Part shown: piece after piece, positions 45,670-55,522 of the stretch | Layout: each line of letters starts with the position of its first letter | Position numbering within the stretch: position 1 is the stretch's first letter | From: Enterococcus villorum | GTDB lineage: Bacteria; Bacillota; Bacilli; Lactobacillales; Enterococcaceae | Length of the DNA: 64,000 nucleotides | Assembly: GCF_007990225.1 (NCBI RefSeq) | Contig: NZ_BJWF01000001.1 | Span: forward strand, 1 to 64,000 | Reading direction: 5' to 3' | Notes under the pieces: generated by a model | The model's input: the letters and a program-made list of their open reading frames with translations, nothing else | Told to the model about the DNA's origin: nothing | The model's database searches: none | Translations under genes and position numbers: made by a program

Positions 45670-46296
45670 ATGAAAACTAACGTTATTTATTTTGGGCTCT
45701 TCTCATTATTATTACTAACAGGTTGTCAATCGAACCCAACAACCCCATCAAAAACACCTTCTCAGTCATCAAGTAGCACAGTACAGCAACAAACAACAAA
45801 CGCTTCAAGTCAACAATCAACGGACAAAGCTACTACAGCTACGTCAAAAGATATTAAAGTATCTGCACAAAAAGCCATTGAATTGTTTCAAAGAAAATAT
45901 CCTGATGCTGCTGTTACAAGTTTAGAATTAGACAGTAGTTGGGGAAGTTACTTCTACAAAGTGGATGGTGTAGACGATCAAAACGAATATGAAGTAAAAA
46001 TTAATGCATCAAACGAAGAAATGCAAACGCAAAATCCTGAACGTTTAGATTTGGATGAACAAAATGGGCAAAAGAAAAAAGAAGATGCGCTAGATACATC
46101 TAACCTTATCAGTATTGAAAAAGCTGCTGATATTGCAGTAAAAGAAGTTGGTGGAGGAGAAGCCACGGATTGGGAATTAAATAAAGAACTTGGCACAATC
46201 TACTGGGAAGTCAAAGTAAAAAAAGGCAATCAAACGACACAAGTGAAACTCAATAGCCAAACCGGAAAAATTTTAGCAACAGAAATTGATGATTAA
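45670..46296 (+). CDS. PepSY-domain lipoprotein
   Basis: A 208-residue lipoprotein (lipobox LTGC, Cys19) with a Ser/Thr/Gln-rich linker (20-60) and two PepSY-type repeats (about 65-130 and 140-208: ISAQKAIELFQRKYPDA-like and ISIEKAADIAVKEVGGG). PepSY domains are thought to inhibit or chaperone secreted peptidases. No peptidase gene is adjacent. Confidence 0.85.
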   Translation: MKTNVIYFGLFSLLLLTGCQSNPTTPSKTPSQSSSSTVQQQTTNASSQQSTDKATTATSKDIKVSAQKAIELFQRKYPDAAVTSLELDSSWGSYFYKVDGVDDQNEYEVKINASNEEMQTQNPERLDLDEQNGQKKKEDALDTSNLISIEKAADIAVKEVGGGEATDWELNKELGTIYWEVKVKKGNQTTQVKLNSQTGKILATEIDD

Positions 46297-46371
46297 TTGT
46301 TTCGATTCTATTTGCTTTTTCTCTGCTTGATGATAAACTAGAAAAAATGATTTATCAAAGGAGAGAACAAC

Positions 46372-47307
46372 TTGACCTTAGAAACGACTTTTTTTAATCA
46401 TACTTTTGCTAACCCATTCATGAATGCTTCGGGTGTTCACTGCATGACAATCGCTGAGCTAGAAGAACTTGCAAACTCAAAAGCTGGTGCCTACATTACG
46501 AAGAGCTGTACCATCAACGAACGAAGTGGAAATCCAGAGCCACGTTATTATGATGTGCCACTTGGGAGCATCAATTCGATGGGTTTGCCAAATCTAGGAT
46601 TTAAGTACTATCTAGATTACGCATTAAATGTGGAACAACAATCAGATGGACAACCATTATTTTTCTCTATTGCGGGCATGAGTGCAGCTGAAAATTTAGA
46701 GATGCTAATGATGATTGAAAATAGTGACTTTCAAGGAATTACCGAACTAAATCTTTCTTGCCCTAATGTTCCGGGTAAACCGCAATTGGCTTATGATTTT
46801 GATGCAACTTTGGAATTGTTAAAACAAGTATTTGCGCATTTTACGAAACCATTAGGTATTAAATTACCTCCTTATTTTGATTTGGCTCACTTTGATCAAA
46901 TGGCGGAAATTTTAAATCAGTTTCCCTTAACTTATGTCAATTCGATCAATAGCATTGGAAATGGCTTATATATTGATCCGCAAAGTGAGACTGTAGTGAT
47001 TAAACCAAAGGAAGGATTTGGTGGTCTTGGTGGTGAGTATGTGAAGCCAACTGCTTTAGCCAATGTCCGCGCTTTTTATACTCGTTTAAAACCTGAGATC
47101 AAAATTATTGGGACTGGTGGTATTCGAAATGGACAAGATGCTTTTGAACATCTATTGTGCGGGGCAACTATGCTGCAAATCGGTACAGAACTTCACAAAG
47201 AAGGACCACAAATTTTTAACCGTATCACTAAAGAACTTGAATCAATTATGACAGAAAAAGGCTATCAATCAATCGATGAGTTTCGAGGAAAATTAAAAAC
47301 ATTATAA
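46372..47307 (+). CDS. pyrD: Dihydroorotate dehydrogenase, class 1A
   Basis: A 311-residue cytosolic FMN enzyme that oxidises dihydroorotate to orotate with fumarate as acceptor in class 1A. The catalytic Cys is in [16 protein letters not shown] and phosphate loops are [25 protein letters not shown] and [21 protein letters not shown]. The TTG start has AAAGGAG 8 nt upstream. It is apart from any other pyr gene, as is common for class 1A in lactic acid bacteria. Confidence 0.95.
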   Translation: MTLETTFFNHTFANPFMNASGVHCMTIAELEELANSKAGAYITKSCTINERSGNPEPRYYDVPLGSINSMGLPNLGFKYYLDYALNVEQQSDGQPLFFSIAGMSAAENLEMLMMIENSDFQGITELNLSCPNVPGKPQLAYDFDATLELLKQVFAHFTKPLGIKLPPYFDLAHFDQMAEILNQFPLTYVNSINSIGNGLYIDPQSETVVIKPKEGFGGLGGEYVKPTALANVRAFYTRLKPEIKIIGTGGIRNGQDAFEHLLCGATMLQIGTELHKEGPQIFNRITKELESIMTEKGYQSIDEFRGKLKTL

Positions 47308-47318
47308 TCAATTCATAT

Positions 47319-47390
47319 AAATAGCAAAGACTGATGAATGAAAACTTGAATGTCATTTCAATGGAATCAAATCAGTCTTTGCTATTTTGT
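47319..47390 (+). terminator. Terminator after pyrD
   Basis: A perfect 17-bp stem (47319-47335 with 47371-47387) with a 35-nt loop ending in a T-rich sequence. Confidence 0.7.
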
Positions 47391-47560
47391 TGTTCTTTGG
47401 TTCTGCTTTTTGTAACTAGCAGAGGCTTATTGGGGTAGATAAAATCTTAAAATATCTCATAAATTCGATTTGTCTCACTGAACCTTTTCTCTTTACCTAA
47501 ACGTTGTCTTTGTTTGTTCAAAAAAAATGTGAGAAAATAGCTAAAAAAGGAGGGGTTCGA

Positions 47561-49006
47561 TTGAAAGATGGAGTCGGGATCGTTCATGCTTTAAAAGAGA
47601 AGAAGTTGAGTTATAAAGAATTAATAGCTGATGTGACAAAAAAAGTCGCACAAAAAAATACTGAGCTAAATGCTTTTGTCACGTTTGAACCAGAACAAGC
47701 TGTTCAAGTATATTCCCCTGAGTTAACAAAGGCACATCCTTTAGGGGGATTACCATTTCCATTAAAAATGTTAGGGCAAGAAAAAAAAGGGTGGTTCGCC
47801 ACTTCTGGTTCTAAACTTTTCCAGACACATCGTGCTTCCAGAAATTCAAATTTTGTTTCACAAGCTGAAGCAATTGGTTTAATTCCTCTTGGACAAACCA
47901 ATTCCCCTGAGTTTGGGTTTAAAAATATTACCGATCCACAGATATATGGTCCTGCTAAAAATCCATGGAATATCGCTCATTCTCCAGGAGGATCAAGTGG
48001 AGGCGCCGCAGCTATTGTTGCTTCAGGTATCTTGCCTATAGCTGGTGCAAGTGATGGTGGAGGTTCCATTCGGATTCCAGCTTCATTTTGTGGACTAATT
48101 GGCTTAAAACCATCACGTGGTACGATGCCTGTAGGACCTCATGCTTGGCGAGGGTGGCAAGGAGCAGCCATTGATTTTGGGTTAACCGTTTCTATGAGAG
48201 ATACCAAAGCATTATTTATGGGAATGCGTGGCACTCATTCAGGAGCGCCTTATCAAGTTTCTCCGATAGAGTGGCAAAGACATTTACCGAAACAACCATT
48301 AAAAATAGCCGTTTGTGTCGATTCTCCAATTGGTACACCAATTAGTGAAGAAGCGAAAGAAGCGGTAAATAATGCGGCTCATTTTTTAGCTCAAAGTGGA
48401 CATGAAATCATTGAAATCAAGTATCCTCTTAATGGCAGAGATTTAATCCAATCCTATTATCAGATGAATGGCGCTGAAACAGCAGCCATGATTCGCTCGA
48501 TTGAAACAAACTTAGGACGTTCTGTCACAAAAAATGATCTTGAGCCAATGTCATGGGTCCTATTAGAATATGGTAAAAAGGTTTCTGCTGCCACCTATAT
48601 TGAATCTCTCCATTTATGGGATCATGCAGCTGTAACAATGGAAGAATTATTTCAAACGGTGGATCTTTTTCTTTCTCCGACGACAGCATTCACTGCACCC
48701 AAAATCACGGCAGATCTTCAAAATAATGAGATTCGAGAAAAAATGGCAAGGATTGATAAATTTAATGAAAAAGAAAGCCTGGAAATTATTTCTGAGATGT
48801 TTGAAGAAAGTTTAAAAATCACGCCATATACGCAATTAGCAAATTTAACAGGTCAACCAGCCATTAGCCTACCAACCTATATAGGGTGTAACAGTTTACC
48901 ACTCGGCATTCAATTTATGGCAGCAAGAGGAAGAGAAGACATTCTGTTTCAAATAGGTGATTTATTTGAAACAAATCAAAAATTTCATCTGCCACCAAGT
49001 TATTAA
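47561..49006 (+). CDS. Amidase signature family hydrolase
   Basis: A 482-residue amidase-signature enzyme with the Ser-cisSer-Lys triad: Lys69 (PLKML), cis-Ser in GGSSGG (143-148) and nucleophile Ser169 ([11 protein letters not shown]). It resembles stand-alone amidases rather than GatA, since there is no gatC/gatB nearby. The substrate is unknown. TTG 47561 is chosen (AAGGAGGGG upstream); the ORF extends further upstream only through a Lys-rich non-homologous stretch. Confidence 0.88.
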   Translation: MKDGVGIVHALKEKKLSYKELIADVTKKVAQKNTELNAFVTFEPEQAVQVYSPELTKAHPLGGLPFPLKMLGQEKKGWFATSGSKLFQTHRASRNSNFVSQAEAIGLIPLGQTNSPEFGFKNITDPQIYGPAKNPWNIAHSPGGSSGGAAAIVASGILPIAGASDGGGSIRIPASFCGLIGLKPSRGTMPVGPHAWRGWQGAAIDFGLTVSMRDTKALFMGMRGTHSGAPYQVSPIEWQRHLPKQPLKIAVCVDSPIGTPISEEAKEAVNNAAHFLAQSGHEIIEIKYPLNGRDLIQSYYQMNGAETAAMIRSIETNLGRSVTKNDLEPMSWVLLEYGKKVSAATYIESLHLWDHAAVTMEELFQTVDLFLSPTTAFTAPKITADLQNNEIREKMARIDKFNEKESLEIISEMFEESLKITPYTQLANLTGQPAISLPTYIGCNSLPLGIQFMAARGREDILFQIGDLFETNQKFHLPPSY

Positions 49007-49080
49007 AAATAAATAAACAAAAACAAATCGAAAAAGACTTTTTTTGAAAGACGAATAACACTTACCAATAATGAAAAATG

Positions 49081-49111
49081 AACCTCACAGTTTTGTAGTG
49101 AGGTTTTTTTC
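49081..49111 (+). terminator. Terminator after the amidase gene
   Basis: AACCTCAC and GTGAGGTT form an 8-bp stem with a 9-nt loop and T run. Confidence 0.85.
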
Positions 49112-49203
49112 ATTATTATTTTTTTAAGAAATGAATCACAATAGATTTTTTTTTAAAACTAAGGTAAAATGAAAAAGCGAAAATACGTTCGGAGGTAGAC
49201 AAA

Positions 49204-49893
49204 TTGAAAACGCCCTTAACGATCGAGATGGAAACGTCTCTTTATCAATATTGTATTGAACAAGGTGGGATTGTTGTTGAAGAGGTTACGATGCCTGAGG
49301 AACATGGAATTGTCGATACGTTAAACTGTCTGACAAAATTTGACGGCACGAGAGAATGGCGTTGTTATGAGCTAAAAGTATCAAAAGCAGACTTTCGATC
49401 GACAGCAAAATTATCATTTGTTGGACATTATAATTACTTTGTTCTCCCAAGGACTCTTTACGAAGAAGTCCAACAGGAAATTCCAACAGATATTGGAGTT
49501 TTAGTTTATCGTCCTTATACATTAGAAGAGGAGATGCCAGCACCCGGTACTTTTGTTATCGCAAAAAAAGCTCGTAAAAAAAAGTTAGCAGTCACAGAGG
49601 AAACTTTGACTAATCGATTTATGGCCTCTTTATTCAGAGAAGTCAGAAAAGCCAAACAAATGGAACGAGGCGTAAAGTATTTCCCAACAGACCAACTTTA
49701 TAAAGAATTAAAAAAACGATCAGATACTCAAGATCCATTCTCAAAAGAGCGGTATTATGAACGATTTATTGAAGAGACAGAAAATCAAGCCATTCAAGAC
49801 TTAAAAGAAGAGATCCAAGCTTTGCGACAAGACTATGAATTTTTAAGACAAAATCAACAAGCCAAGCGTCTACCAACAGAACCATTGGAGTGA
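49204..49893 (+). CDS. Uncharacterised protein with a PD-(D/E)XK nuclease-like core
   Basis: A 229-residue protein, start TTG 49204 with GGAGGT upstream. The N-terminal half shows a nuclease-like pattern Asp38 (HGIVDTL) - 17 residues - Glu56-Leu-Lys58 (YELKVSKADF), as in PD-(D/E)XK or MmcB-like proteins. The C-terminal part (about 170-225) is charged and coiled-coil-like. I do not recognise a characterised homologue; DNA cleavage is an inference from the motif. It is followed 6 bp later by the sce7725-like gene, so the two act together or are at least co-expressed. Confidence 0.7.
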   Translation: MKTPLTIEMETSLYQYCIEQGGIVVEEVTMPEEHGIVDTLNCLTKFDGTREWRCYELKVSKADFRSTAKLSFVGHYNYFVLPRTLYEEVQQEIPTDIGVLVYRPYTLEEEMPAPGTFVIAKKARKKKLAVTEETLTNRFMASLFREVRKAKQMERGVKYFPTDQLYKELKKRSDTQDPFSKERYYERFIEETENQAIQDLKEEIQALRQDYEFLRQNQQAKRLPTEPLE

Positions 49894-49899
49894 GTAACG

Positions 49900-50892
49900 A
49901 TGTATTATCCTTACCTAAGAGGAAAACAATTTGATTTACTAGCGTTAAAAGAAAGTCTTCAGCGTCATGTTTTATCCCCAAAAATCGTTCCTATCATTGA
50001 ACCAGTTCGAGATTCAGCAACTTTAAAAAACGTGGTCGAGATGTTTCAAAAAGTAGGGCACCCTCTAGTTATTGTCAATAACCCACAAGTGGGACAGTTT
50101 AAACTTTTTGATGAACATTTGCATAAATGGGCGCAGGCAAAAAATAGTTCTATTGAATATGCGTCGATCGTCACACCCACTAATTATGAAAAAATAATGA
50201 CCGAGCCACCTAACTTCATCATTTTTGATGTCCAGCATCAACCACGTGATCCCAAAATTTGGAAAAAACTTTTACAAACAGAGGCCAAATTTTTGTTGCC
50301 AGAACAAAGTCGGCTTCGCATTTGGTTACCTGAAAATAAGATCGTAATGAAAGAGGCATTTCAACCAAGAAAACACGTGGAATCTTATCTTGAAAAAATC
50401 GATGATTTTTTTAGTGATGATTATCTATTTTTTAAAGAAGAGGGGTGCATTGGGTTTTCTGATTTTACCATCGAAGGCAGTCGTTATTTTGACAAAGGCT
50501 TCCCTAGTCGTGCGCTGGCTCTCCATCTTACTTATGTGGACGCATATGGCAATATCAGAGTCAAACACTTTGTCTCTGATACAAATGAAACTGCGAAAGA
50601 TCAAGCACTAAAATTCTTTGAAGCAGCTGAAAAAATGTATAAATGGGTCATTAGAAACCAGAATCAGCTACTTATTACAAGTGGGTTATTAGAACTTATT
50701 TCTTTGTACCAGTTAAGAAAATTTCCCGGTTTAGGTGTGTTAAAGAAATGGACATTGCTTCATCACTTAGAACTAATTAGTCAGTTATTGGATCATCCGA
50801 AAAATTGGTTGAAAAAGGGTTCAAAAATAACCGAGCTCTATTCACTGATCGGTGGCATTGAGCAAAAAAAAGAAGAAGAAACGATGGGCTAG
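49900..50892 (+). CDS. sce7725 family protein
   Basis: A 330-residue protein beginning MYYPYLRGKQFDLLALKE, which fits the sce7725 family named after a Sorangium gene; its function is unknown. No catalytic motif is evident and no membrane segment is seen. It follows the nuclease-like gene by 6 bp with GGAGTGAG as ribosome site. Its stop codon overlaps that of the convergent kinase-like gene within CTAG. Confidence 0.75.
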   Translation: MYYPYLRGKQFDLLALKESLQRHVLSPKIVPIIEPVRDSATLKNVVEMFQKVGHPLVIVNNPQVGQFKLFDEHLHKWAQAKNSSIEYASIVTPTNYEKIMTEPPNFIIFDVQHQPRDPKIWKKLLQTEAKFLLPEQSRLRIWLPENKIVMKEAFQPRKHVESYLEKIDDFFSDDYLFFKEEGCIGFSDFTIEGSRYFDKGFPSRALALHLTYVDAYGNIRVKHFVSDTNETAKDQALKFFEAAEKMYKWVIRNQNQLLITSGLLELISLYQLRKFPGLGVLKKWTLLHHLELISQLLDHPKNWLKKGSKITELYSLIGGIEQKKEEETMG

Positions 50893-51449
50893 TTTTCTTC
50901 TTCCTTTTTTTGTTGGTTTATAAATTGTTTTTTTGTTTTCTCTAGATCATTGTTGTTTGTCAAAATCATTAATTGAGGAACTCTTTCTAAGAGTGTGATT
51001 TCCTGCATGTCTTTTTCAAATAAAGCCAAACGTTTTTGGATTTGTTCCTGAGTGTCTCCACGTTTTAAAAACCGCTCTTTTAATTGCTTCTTAGAAATTT
51101 TTACAAACACCGGTTGGATACAACTGCCAAAAGTATGGTAGAAAGACCAAAAACCAGCCGCAGTTAAAATGATGTAACAATCACCTTGTTCTAACTTGTG
51201 CATGACCTCCGCTTTACTTGACCCATATTTTTCTCCAGCATATTCATCCCATTCAACAAACGCATCATTTTTGATCATTTGCTCAAATTGACTTTCCGTA
51301 ACAAAATAATAATCTATTTGATCTCGTTCGCCTTTTCTAGGATGGCGAGTGGTATAAGTGATGATTTTTTGGTTGGGTTCAAAAAGTTCTGAAGCTAAAG
51401 AAGTTTTTCCAGAACCAGAAGGCCCGATAAATACATAACATTTATTCAT
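50889..51449 (-). CDS. Guanylate kinase-like P-loop protein
   Basis: A 186-residue protein with a P-loop GPSGSGKTS (7-15) and the guanylate kinase-like stretch TYTTRHPRKGERDQIDYYFV and FVEWDEYAGEKYGSS. It is similar to Gmk but more divergent in the C-terminal half, so it is probably a paralogue and not the housekeeping enzyme. ATG 51449 has GAGGAGAAG upstream; the in-frame start at 51473 adds only MFMRRRIV. Confidence 0.8.
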   Translation of the reverse strand: MNKCYVFIGPSGSGKTSLASELFEPNQKIITYTTRHPRKGERDQIDYYFVTESQFEQMIKNDAFVEWDEYAGEKYGSSKAEVMHKLEQGDCYIILTAAGFWSFYHTFGSCIQPVFVKISKKQLKERFLKRGDTQEQIQKRLALFEKDMQEITLLERVPQLMILTNNNDLEKTKKQFINQQKKEEEN

Positions 51450-51555
51450 AACTATTCTTCTCCTCATAAACAATCCAATCTAATGAAATAAACGATACAC
51501 GATAAACCATTCTTTCGCAACTAGTTGCTTTTTGAAAACTAAGAATACATAATAA

Positions 51556-51602
51556 AAAGCGAGCGTGAGGCAAAAAGTAAAGAATACTTTTGTCTCACGC
51601 TC
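51556..51602 (-). terminator. Terminator of the nupC transcript
   Basis: GAGCGTGAG and CTCACGCTC (9 bp), with inner pairing, are followed on the minus strand by TTTTTATT. Confidence 0.75.
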
Positions 51603-51651
51603 TAAAAAAAATATACGTTTTCCCAACCTCAATAGGTGAGTCAATAAAATT

Positions 51652-52833
51652 TTAAACCAACAGTCCCGTCACAATGGCACTTAAAAAACTAACAAGTGTC
51701 GCTGTTAGTAAAATTTTCAATCCATGTTTTGCCACTAAATTTCCTTTTTCTTCATTTAGCCCTTTCATGGCACCAGAAATGATCCCAATAGAAGAAAAAT
51801 TAGCAAAAGAAACCAAAAAGACAGATAAAATTGCAGTTGTACGTTCCGTAAAATGAAGATTGCCGGTTGCTAATTCCGTCATGGCGACAAATTCATTTGT
51901 TACAAGTTTTGTCGCCATAATACTACCGGCATTTACTGCCTCACTCCAAGGAATGCCACTAATAAATGCCAGTGGCGCGAAGATATAACCCAATATTTCT
52001 TGGAAAGAAATACCAAAAACCCCACTAAAAATCGCATTAATCATCGCAATAAGAGCGACAAAGCCGATGAGCATCGCAGCTACCGTAATCGCTACATGGA
52101 AACCATCAAGGATGTATTCTCCAAGCATTTGGAAAAAGGTTTGTTCTTTATTTTCTTCAATAATCAATTCGTCTTCTTTTTCTGCTAATTCATAGGGATT
52201 GACGATTGAAGCTAAAATATAACCACCAAATAAATTCAACACTAGAGCGGTGATTACATATTTAGAATCAATTAAAGCCATATATGATCCAACAATAGAC
52301 ATGGAAACAGTTGACATAGCAGAAACACTCATGGTGAACAAACGCTTTTCAGATAAGAACGGCAATTCTTTTTTGATCGAAATAAACACTTCTGATTGAC
52401 CTAAGATAGCTGAAGCGATCCCGTTATAAGATTCTAATTTACCCATGCTATTGATTTTACTTAAACCTAAACCAACAGCTTTCATAAACAGAGGTAACAC
52501 CTTGATATATCGTAAGATTCCTATAATTGCTGAAATAAACACAATCGGCATCAAAACGGTTAAAAAAAATGGCGCACTGCCTTTGTTTGCCACACCTGCA
52601 AAAACAAAATTAACGCCTTCGCCTGCAAAAGCTAATAAATGATCAAATAGCTTAGCAAGTAATGAAACAATTGCTGTACCAAAAGTTGTCCGCAATAAGA
52701 TGAAACCGAAGATAAATTGCAACACAATCATCACAACTAATGGCTTCACTTTAATAGCTTTTTTGTTGGTACTAATCAAAAAAGCAAGACTAAAAAGAAA
52801 AAGTAACCCAATAATTCCTAAAAACTGACTCAA
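51652..52833 (-). CDS. nupC: NupC-type concentrative nucleoside transporter
   Basis: A 393-residue polytopic protein of the CNT family, importing nucleosides with H+ or Na+. It has the usual N-terminal helices, GLGLSKINSMGKLESYNGIASAILGQSEVFISIK and the C-terminal gate-domain sequence ANFSSIGIISGAMKGL. TTG 52833 is chosen since AGGGGTGA lies 4-8 nt upstream. It is monocistronic, with its own terminator. Confidence 0.92.
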   Translation of the reverse strand: MSQFLGIIGLLFLFSLAFLISTNKKAIKVKPLVVMIVLQFIFGFILLRTTFGTAIVSLLAKLFDHLLAFAGEGVNFVFAGVANKGSAPFFLTVLMPIVFISAIIGILRYIKVLPLFMKAVGLGLSKINSMGKLESYNGIASAILGQSEVFISIKKELPFLSEKRLFTMSVSAMSTVSMSIVGSYMALIDSKYVITALVLNLFGGYILASIVNPYELAEKEDELIIEENKEQTFFQMLGEYILDGFHVAITVAAMLIGFVALIAMINAIFSGVFGISFQEILGYIFAPLAFISGIPWSEAVNAGSIMATKLVTNEFVAMTELATGNLHFTERTTAILSVFLVSFANFSSIGIISGAMKGLNEEKGNLVAKHGLKILLTATLVSFLSAIVTGLLV

Positions 52834-53203
52834 ATTATCACCCCTAACCAAAATTCCGTTTCATTTTACCTGTTTTATTTTTAAATTACTAATGTTTAGT
52901 AAAATTTTCATTGTTTTTTTAAACTGAAACGCATTCATCATAACTAAAGAGAGTAGGTACTTTAGTTTAAATGGCAAAATTTTTAAACTCTAAATGACAA
53001 AAAATACAAAAAAATTAAACGATTTTTTGTATATCGATTATTTAACTATTTTTTGTTTCTTCGATAGTGTTTCTCCTCATTGATTTATTGAGTTAAAATT
53101 TTAAGAACTAGGACAAAAAATATAGTGTTCACAAACACCAGGTTTATGGACTTTGTTCCTTTAAAAAGAAACAACTAAACAACCTCTTTATTTTTGTCTA
53201 TAG

Positions 53204-53236
53204 AACCACTTAACGCTATATATCAACCACTTACCG
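53204..53236 (+). promoter_or_regulatory. LytTR-type direct repeat before the ABC-LytTR-DUF3021 operon
   Basis: AACCACTTAACG (53204-53215) and AACCACTTACCG (53225-53236) lie exactly 21 bp apart, 11 of 12 bases identical. A TATATT at 53243-53248 or TGTTATCAT at 53265-53273 could be the -10. The operon encodes a LytTR protein, the likely binder. The rest of the 52834-53293 gap has no gene. Confidence 0.7.
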
Positions 53237-53293
53237 ATAAGCTATATTTTAGCTTTTTTATTTCTGTTATCATTTTGGTGAGGTGAGAATACA

Positions 53294-54181
53294 ATGAATT
53301 TAATTGAAACAAAAAATTTAACTAAAAAATACGGACAACAGATTGCAGTTAACCAATTAAATATTAAAATTTCTGCAGGAAAGTTAACTGGCTACTTAGG
53401 TACAAACGGTGCTGGAAAATCAACGACCATTCAAATGCTTACAAAAACATTAACACCTAGTTCTGGAGAAATTTTTTACTCCAATAATCAACAGAAAATA
53501 GCAATAGGTGTAGTATTTCAAAATAGTGTTCTAGACAACGAATTAACAGTCTTTGATAATTTATTTTTAAGAGGACAAATGTATCAAGCAATTGAGAAAG
53601 AAACAATTATTTCTTTAATGAAAAAAACTGGTGTATTTTTATTTGCAAAAAAGAAATATGGACATCTTTCAGGTGGCATGCGTAGAAAAGTGGACATTAC
53701 GAGAGCACTAATCAATCAACCAGATATCTTATTTTTGGATGAACCTACAACTGGACTAGATCCACAATCACGAAAAGAAATATGGGAATTATTAAATGAA
53801 CTTAAACAAAACGGTTTAGGTATTTTTTTAACAACTCACTATCTGGAAGAAGCCGAATTTGCGGATTACATCTATATTTTAGAAAAAGGAAACATCGTAG
53901 AAGAAGGTTCTGCTTATCAGTTAAAGAAAAAATATGAACAACCTGTTGTTCGTTTATTAAGTAATCAAATGGATCTACTAGAAAGAGAATTAAAGAATTA
54001 TCATACGAATAAAAAATCAGAAGATAGCATTGATGTTTATTTAGAAAACAAAGAGGAAGTCATTTCATTATTACAGCGAATAAAAGGATTAATCCTTGAT
54101 TTTTCCTATCAGACTATTGGTATGAATGAGGTATTTTTAAAAGTTACTGGAAAGGAGATTGGACATGAGAGCATTATGTAA
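53294..54181 (+). CDS. ABC transporter ATP-binding protein
   Basis: A 295-residue ATPase of the DrrA/CcmA-type ABC-2 group. Motifs are Walker A GTNGAGKST (about 38-46), signature LSGGMRRKVD, Walker B DILFLDEPTTGLDP and switch TTHYLEE. A C-terminal extension of about 80 residues follows. It powers the permease encoded next, with which it overlaps by 17 bp. The substrate (drug, peptide or lipid) is unknown; the operon's LytTR/DUF3021 genes suggest a peptide or stress-linked exporter. Confidence 0.92.
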   Translation: MNLIETKNLTKKYGQQIAVNQLNIKISAGKLTGYLGTNGAGKSTTIQMLTKTLTPSSGEIFYSNNQQKIAIGVVFQNSVLDNELTVFDNLFLRGQMYQAIEKETIISLMKKTGVFLFAKKKYGHLSGGMRRKVDITRALINQPDILFLDEPTTGLDPQSRKEIWELLNELKQNGLGIFLTTHYLEEAEFADYIYILEKGNIVEEGSAYQLKKKYEQPVVRLLSNQMDLLERELKNYHTNKKSEDSIDVYLENKEEVISLLQRIKGLILDFSYQTIGMNEVFLKVTGKEIGHESIM

Positions 54182-55019
54182 AAGAAATTTAAAAATCTAT
54201 TTTTCAAATAGTGCCACTGTCTTTTTTTCTTTATTAGGTGCTTTAATTGTATTTGGCTTATACTTATTATTTTTACGGAAAAATATGGTTACGCAGTTTG
54301 ATAGACTTACTGATGGGCCTATTATTGCTGACTTTTGGGTGTTGGGAGGGATCTTAGCTACAACAAGTTTAACGACATCTTTTACTGGCTTAAGTCAATT
54401 TATTAAAGATAAAGCTGAAAATAAGTTTATGGATTTTATTATTACTGATAAGAAAGCCTCTCACTTATTAATCGGATACTTTTTAAGTGGGCTTATTATT
54501 TCATTTTGTATGCAGGTAGCCGTTTTAATTTTTTGTCTCGTCTATTTTTCCTGCCAAGAAAATAGCCAATTTACTTTTATGATGGAGTTAAAGGCATTTG
54601 GAATCATTCTACTAAGTTCTTTAAATGCGACAGCCATCAATTTAATCATTTGTACATTTATTAAGACGGAAAGCACTTTACGTACAATTAGCAGTATCTT
54701 GGGAGCTATATCCGGATTCATGTGTACTGCCTATTTGCCTATAGGCTCATTCAGTGGGTTTACTGAAATAATTATCAAAATTTTACCCATTTCCTATGCT
54801 TCATCCAGTTTTCGTCGAATCTTCATTTCTCCGATCATAACAGATATGCCTCATGAACAATTGCTGGCATTAAAAGAGTATCTTGGTATTGGTTATACTT
54901 GGGACGATCATCTTACTACAGCTACTACGGATATTAGTATTTTGATTATTACTACTATTTTCTGTTTATTAGTATTGTCTTTATGTGGTAAAAAAATAGC
55001 ACAAGTGAGTATGTCGTAG
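54165..55019 (+). CDS. ABC-2 type permease
   Basis: A 284-residue membrane protein with six helices and an N-terminal amphipathic start (MRALCKRNLKIYFSNSATVFF), typical of ABC-2 permeases. ATG 54165 has AAGGAG at the right distance; TTG 54159 is too close to it. It is translationally coupled to the ATPase gene. Confidence 0.88.
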   Translation: MRALCKRNLKIYFSNSATVFFSLLGALIVFGLYLLFLRKNMVTQFDRLTDGPIIADFWVLGGILATTSLTTSFTGLSQFIKDKAENKFMDFIITDKKASHLLIGYFLSGLIISFCMQVAVLIFCLVYFSCQENSQFTFMMELKAFGIILLSSLNATAINLIICTFIKTESTLRTISSILGAISGFMCTAYLPIGSFSGFTEIIIKILPISYASSSFRRIFISPIITDMPHEQLLALKEYLGIGYTWDDHLTTATTDISILIITTIFCLLVLSLCGKKIAQVSMS

Positions 55020-55060
55020 TTATAATAAGTAATATTGATAGCATAATCGGAGGTGTTTAT

Positions 55061-55522
55061 TTGAATATCTTCTTCAAAAAAAATAATCAAATTAATGAAA
55101 TTTTTATTACAGTAGAAAAGAATAATAGGGATAATGAAGTAGAGCAATTATTAAGCTATCTAAATGATTTTGAACAATCTGCAAGTGTATTAATTGTCGA
55201 AAAAGAAAATCAAATTTATAAATTTCCTTTTATGGAAATATTATGGATTGAAGTGATAGGGGATTACACGAGTATCTATACAAATACAACAAATACAATT
55301 CAGCTACGTGTTAGAAAAACACTGCAATCGATTGAATCAGAATTGCCTACCAATAAATTTATAAGAACCAGTCGTAATACACTTGTAAATATTAAAAAAA
55401 TTAAAAAAGTAGAAAGTAGTTTTTCTGGAACAATGTCTGCCACGTTATTAAATAATCAAACGATTCATATTAGTCGTAAATACTGGAAAAATATTAAGAA
55501 AAGGATTTTGGATAATGACTAA
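55061..55522 (+). CDS. LytTR-domain transcriptional regulator (no receiver domain)
   Basis: A 153-residue protein with a short N-terminal part and a LytTR DNA-binding domain over about 45-150 (MEILWIEVIGDYTSIYT, IRTSRNTLVNIKKIKKVE, TIHISRKYWKNIKKRIL). It has no phosphoacceptor domain. Together with the overlapping DUF3021 membrane gene it resembles LytTR regulatory systems such as HdrRM and BrsRM of S. mutans, where a membrane partner restrains the regulator. TTG start with GGAGGTG. It probably binds the repeat at 53204. Confidence 0.88.
   Translation: MNIFFKKNNQINEIFITVEKNNRDNEVEQLLSYLNDFEQSASVLIVEKENQIYKFPFMEILWIEVIGDYTSIYTNTTNTIQLRVRKTLQSIESELPTNKFIRTSRNTLVNIKKIKKVESSFSGTMSATLLNNQTIHISRKYWKNIKKRILDND

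Noticed and set aside
52920-52935. cre-like TGAAACGCATTCA upstream of nupC
   Set aside because: The conserved CG is shifted by one base from the consensus.
53239-53260. AAGCTA/TAGCTT hairpin with T run before the ABC operon as an attenuator
   Set aside because: The stem is only 6 bp and AT-rich, too weak to claim; it overlaps the likely promoter.
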